From Halomonas sp. HL-48 (GTDB lineage: Bacteria; Pseudomonadota; Gammaproteobacteria; Pseudomonadales; Halomonadaceae), in contig NZ_LJZS01000010.1 in the NCBI RefSeq assembly GCF_001314875.1, forward strand, positions 62,001 through 126,000: a stretch of DNA of 64,000 nt, in the 5' to 3' direction. This document shows, piece by piece, positions 61,653 to 64,000 of the stretch (positions within the stretch are counted from its first letter, which is position 1; every line of letters starts with the position of its first letter). The translations under genes and the position numbers were made by a program. The notes beneath the pieces are model-generated. The model was not told where the DNA came from, made no database searches, and saw only the letters and a program-made list of their open reading frames with translations.

Positions 61653-62912
61653 TCACTCCACCGGCTCGCTCTGCACATGCGACGCTTCGGGAGTGGGACT
61701 CTCGGAGGCGTGCCCGACAAAAATTTGCTCAGGCCGGGGATGGCAGAGAAAGTCCGCGTGGGAGATGTTGTAGCCATAGGCGCCCGCCAGCGGCAGCACC
61801 AGCAGATCGCCAATGGCGACACCGCGCAGCGGCTGATGCCGACTCAGCACATCCTTGGGCGTACATAGCTGACCGACGACCGTCCACGGCCGGTACTCTG
61901 CCTGGTTAGGCTGGTTAGCGCTGCGCGGAAGGTGAATGACCGGATGATCGTGGGCTTGAGCCGCCGGCAAACGAAACTGATGGGTACCGCCACGACAGAC
62001 CAGGAAACCTTCGCCGTGGCTAATCTTGGTATCCATCACCTCGACTACGTAGTAGCCACAAAAAGCGGAAAGAAACCGGCCGATTTCAAAGCGCACCCGC
62101 GGCGGCTCGTGCATAGCTTCCAGTTGCTGTTCAAGGGAGCTGCACAGGTCGGGCCAGTCAAACTGCTGCGCTGGCTGGAGGTAGTTCACGCCGATACCGC
62201 CTCCCACGTTAAGCTGGGTGAGCTGCTCGGGCTTGCTCGCTAACGCTCGCCAACGCGGCCAGCACTGCAAATAGAAACTCAATAGCCGTTGATGCCGCTG
62301 CTCACATTTCTGATGCGACATGGCATGGATATGAAAGCCGCGCAGCGATAGATTGGGCGCACTATCCACGGCGGTAACGGCCTCTGCCAACTGCGCTTCA
62401 TCAATACCAAAGGGCGAGGCAGTGCCAGCCATTTTCAACCGGCTTGAGAGCTCGTCCGGCAGTGTGGGGTTGATGCGCAGCAGCACCGGCTGGGTGCGCT
62501 GGATCGATGCCGCTATCGTTTGCAGGCGAGCAATTTCGCCAATGCTTTCGATATGAAAGGCCTCCACCCCTTGCAGCATCGCATGGCGCATGTCGGAGTC
62601 TAGCTTTCCAGGCCCTGACAGGACCCACGGGCGCGGCGTTGCGCTGTTGCAGGCGCGCTCAATTTCTCCACCGGATGACAGCTCAAACCCATCGACAACA
62701 GGGGCCAGCGTATCAATGATGGCGGCTTCGCTATTGGCCTTTATTGCGTAGTACAGCTCGACGTTTGCTGGCAGCGCTGCCTTGACCGCACGGCCATGGG
62801 CGGCAAGCGCAGGCAGGTCATAAAAGAAGGCCGCCACGGGGTCACTGCATTGCCGCTGATGTTCTTCAATGGCAGCAAGCACGTGAACAGGCATCGTGGT
62901 CTGCTCAGCCAT
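61653..62912 (-). CDS. acsE: type III PLP decarboxylase, SbnH/AcsE-like
   Basis: 419 residues. PLP lysine in VELYYAIKANSEAAI (~52), glycine-rich QLNVGGGIGVNY, RGFHIHAMSH (phosphate/PLP stacking region) and the second-subunit cysteine motif VVGQLCTPKDVLS with AYGYNISHADFL are those of ornithine/diaminopimelate decarboxylase-fold enzymes. In SbnH and AcsE the enzyme decarboxylates an amino acid after citrate has been attached. ATG at 62912 overlaps the upstream synthetase stop by 8 bp (ATGGCTGA). Second gene visible in the operon. Confidence 0.85.
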   Translation of the reverse strand: MAEQTTMPVHVLAAIEEHQRQCSDPVAAFFYDLPALAAHGRAVKAALPANVELYYAIKANSEAAIIDTLAPVVDGFELSSGGEIERACNSATPRPWVLSGPGKLDSDMRHAMLQGVEAFHIESIGEIARLQTIAASIQRTQPVLLRINPTLPDELSSRLKMAGTASPFGIDEAQLAEAVTAVDSAPNLSLRGFHIHAMSHQKCEQRHQRLLSFYLQCWPRWRALASKPEQLTQLNVGGGIGVNYLQPAQQFDWPDLCSSLEQQLEAMHEPPRVRFEIGRFLSAFCGYYVVEVMDTKISHGEGFLVCRGGTHQFRLPAAQAHDHPVIHLPRSANQPNQAEYRPWTVVGQLCTPKDVLSRHQPLRGVAIGDLLVLPLAGAYGYNISHADFLCHPRPEQIFVGHASESPTPEASHVQSEPVE

Positions 62913-64000
62913 AAGCCACCTCCCGCCCCATGACCCGGTTTAGCTGCCATGGACTAGGCAGCAACACGTACTCGGCCTGGCGGTCGGGCTTGGCCATCAG
63001 CCGCAGTTTGAAGTTGGTTTTACACGGCAGGCTGCCCCCCTTCAGCAAGGCGTCCAGCTCGGGCGCCGCTACATCCAGCGTTTTCCTCACGCGGAGCAGC
63101 TCTTCCAGGGTGTCCTCCCATAGCAGATCGGCCAAAGCCGGTCGCTGCCAGCTTAGAGCGAGGATCGCCTCGGCAATATGGTTGACCAACAGGCAGTAGG
63201 CGATCCGGCTCCAGCCCTGCTCGCGGCTGTAGATCATCGACGCCTCAACGCGAGGATCAAGGGCTTCGCCCGCCAGCCAGTCAACGCCCTTGTCACTGGT
63301 CAGCTTGACCCCTTCAAAATCTCGCAGCAGCATCTTTTGCGGTTCGCCTTGCGCATGGATTAGCACACAGTTCTGCAGATGCGGCTCCATGACGACGCCA
63401 TGCCGAAAGAACAGCCCCATGACCGGGGCCACCAGTGTGCGTAAATATGCCTGGAACCAGTGCCGCACCCGGTGTTCCGTCGGTAGGGTTTCCTGTTGGG
63501 CGGAGGTCATCGCGCCATCAATGAAGGGCAGTATCATTGGCGCCAGCCGCGCATCGCGGGCAAACAGCGTTGCGCTTAGCAGGCAGTTCTGTGAAGCGTA
63601 GCGCTGGCAGAAGTTCTCCCTCAGAATCACCCCGGTCTGTTCACGGAACCAGCGCTTCTGCTCCTCATCACCGTTTACCGGCTGCCAGTGTATGGTGGCG
63701 GGCTCCTGTGCCACGTAGAGCGCTTCCAGCGCGTTGTCTTTGCGCTGAAGAAGTCGATGCATGATGCGATCAATAATCAGCGTGCTTTCCTGCTCGTACC
63801 AGGCATTCTTGCGCACACAGTTGGTAATACGGACGTTCAGCGAGCCTTTTATGAACCAGGGTTGTCCATCGACATACCAAGTGCGCATGGAGGCAGTCGG
63901 AGCAGCCTGCCAACCCGTCTTGCCAAGATCGCCAATGACGCCCTCCTTTATCATCTCGGCTACCCTGGCGTCCTGCTTGAACAGCGCCGCCTGAACCGGA
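62905..64000 (-). CDS. acsD: IucA/IucC-family NIS siderophore synthetase (AcsD position), 5' part outside window
   Basis: The last ~364 residues are visible and the frame continues through the window edge (PVQAALFKQDARVAEMIKEG at the edge), so the ATG at 63954 is internal. APTASMRTWYV, GSLNVRITNCVRKNAWYEQE, RDARLAPMILPFIDGAMTSA and VVMEPHLQNCVLIHAQGEPQ plus LLRDFEG are NIS motifs. It is the first visible gene of the operon, followed by the PLP decarboxylase as acsD is by acsE. AcsD joins citrate to L-serine; that chemistry is inferred here from order. The promoter and any acsF-like gene lie beyond 64000. Confidence 0.85.
   Translation of the reverse strand, partial: PVQAALFKQDARVAEMIKEGVIGDLGKTGWQAAPTASMRTWYVDGQPWFIKGSLNVRITNCVRKNAWYEQESTLIIDRIMHRLLQRKDNALEALYVAQEPATIHWQPVNGDEEQKRWFREQTGVILRENFCQRYASQNCLLSATLFARDARLAPMILPFIDGAMTSAQQETLPTEHRVRHWFQAYLRTLVAPVMGLFFRHGVVMEPHLQNCVLIHAQGEPQKMLLRDFEGVKLTSDKGVDWLAGEALDPRVEASMIYSREQGWSRIAYCLLVNHIAEAILALSWQRPALADLLWEDTLEELLRVRKTLDVAAPELDALLKGGSLPCKTNFKLRLMAKPDRQAEYVLLPSPWQLNRVMGREVAYG

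Noticed and set aside
57016-64000. Staphyloferrin B operon
   Set aside because: The gene types fit, but the order (decarboxylase second, aldolase between two synthetases) matches achromobactin better; genes right of the window would decide.
1-64000. CRISPR arrays, prophage, insertion sequences, tRNA genes
   Set aside because: No regularly spaced repeats, transposase or integrase genes, terminal inverted repeats or cloverleaf sequences were seen by eye.

Overview
The window looks like a chromosomal segment of a moderately GC-rich gammaproteobacterium. The gene families, nitrogen and iron gene content and gene neighbourhoods best fit the Halomonadaceae (Halomonas-like); this is an inference from protein character, since no rRNA gene is present. 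I see no IS element, phage, CRISPR array, tRNA or rRNA.

Layout. 1-2098: the 3' end of an ABC exporter and a membrane-anchored PLD-fold protein. 2092-12330: an assimilatory nitrate/nitrite locus, with nasA-cobA-PP2C/kinase leftward and FAD oxidoreductase-nirB-nirD rightward from a 700-bp control region. That region shows two sigma54-type promoters, an NtrC-type site and a terminator/antiterminator leader on each side; the rightward leader has a textbook two-hairpin ANTAR target. 12400-22712: CDF transporter, MocR regulator with divergent MFS gene, AGCS symporter, metallophosphoesterase, two related mini-genes (42 and 35 aa), SpeG-like acetyltransferase, DAO-family oxidase, threonine aldolase and LysE-type exporter.

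22898-30009: iron locus 1, with a cyclic-peptide-type ABC exporter, FhuF reductase and FhuB leftward, and a siderophore-interacting reductase and FhuC rightward, interrupted by decayed cytochrome b561 and inositol-monophosphatase genes. 30230-35198: iron-associated imelysin / di-heme oxidoreductase / imelysin-like / DUF1513 cluster, then an ArgP-like regulator. 36541-42762: diguanylate cyclase, cytochrome b561, LysR, EamA transporter, PPC-domain protein, RlpA-like protein. 42945-48825: CurA-like reductase, a membrane PQQ-dependent dehydrogenase and, convergent to it, a TonB receptor resembling E. coli YncD/PqqU, i.e. a likely pairing of a PQQ enzyme with a PQQ importer. 49090-51589: YqaE/Pmp3, deaminase, Trp-rich protein, cold-shock protein, RlmA.

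51802-64000: iron locus 2. Rightward: a DHA2 MFS exporter, FecB/C/D-type importer and an RraA-like protein. Leftward: an NIS siderophore operon in the order NIS synthetase - PLP decarboxylase - NIS synthetase - HpcH/HpaI aldolase (SbnG/AcsB-like) - NIS synthetase, which matches the achromobactin order acsD-E-C-B-A. The window ends inside the first synthetase. Fur-box-like sequences precede the exporter/importer unit and both rightward genes of locus 1. The importer unit has no ATPase of its own; FhuC of locus 1 is the only FecE/FhuC-type ATPase in the window.
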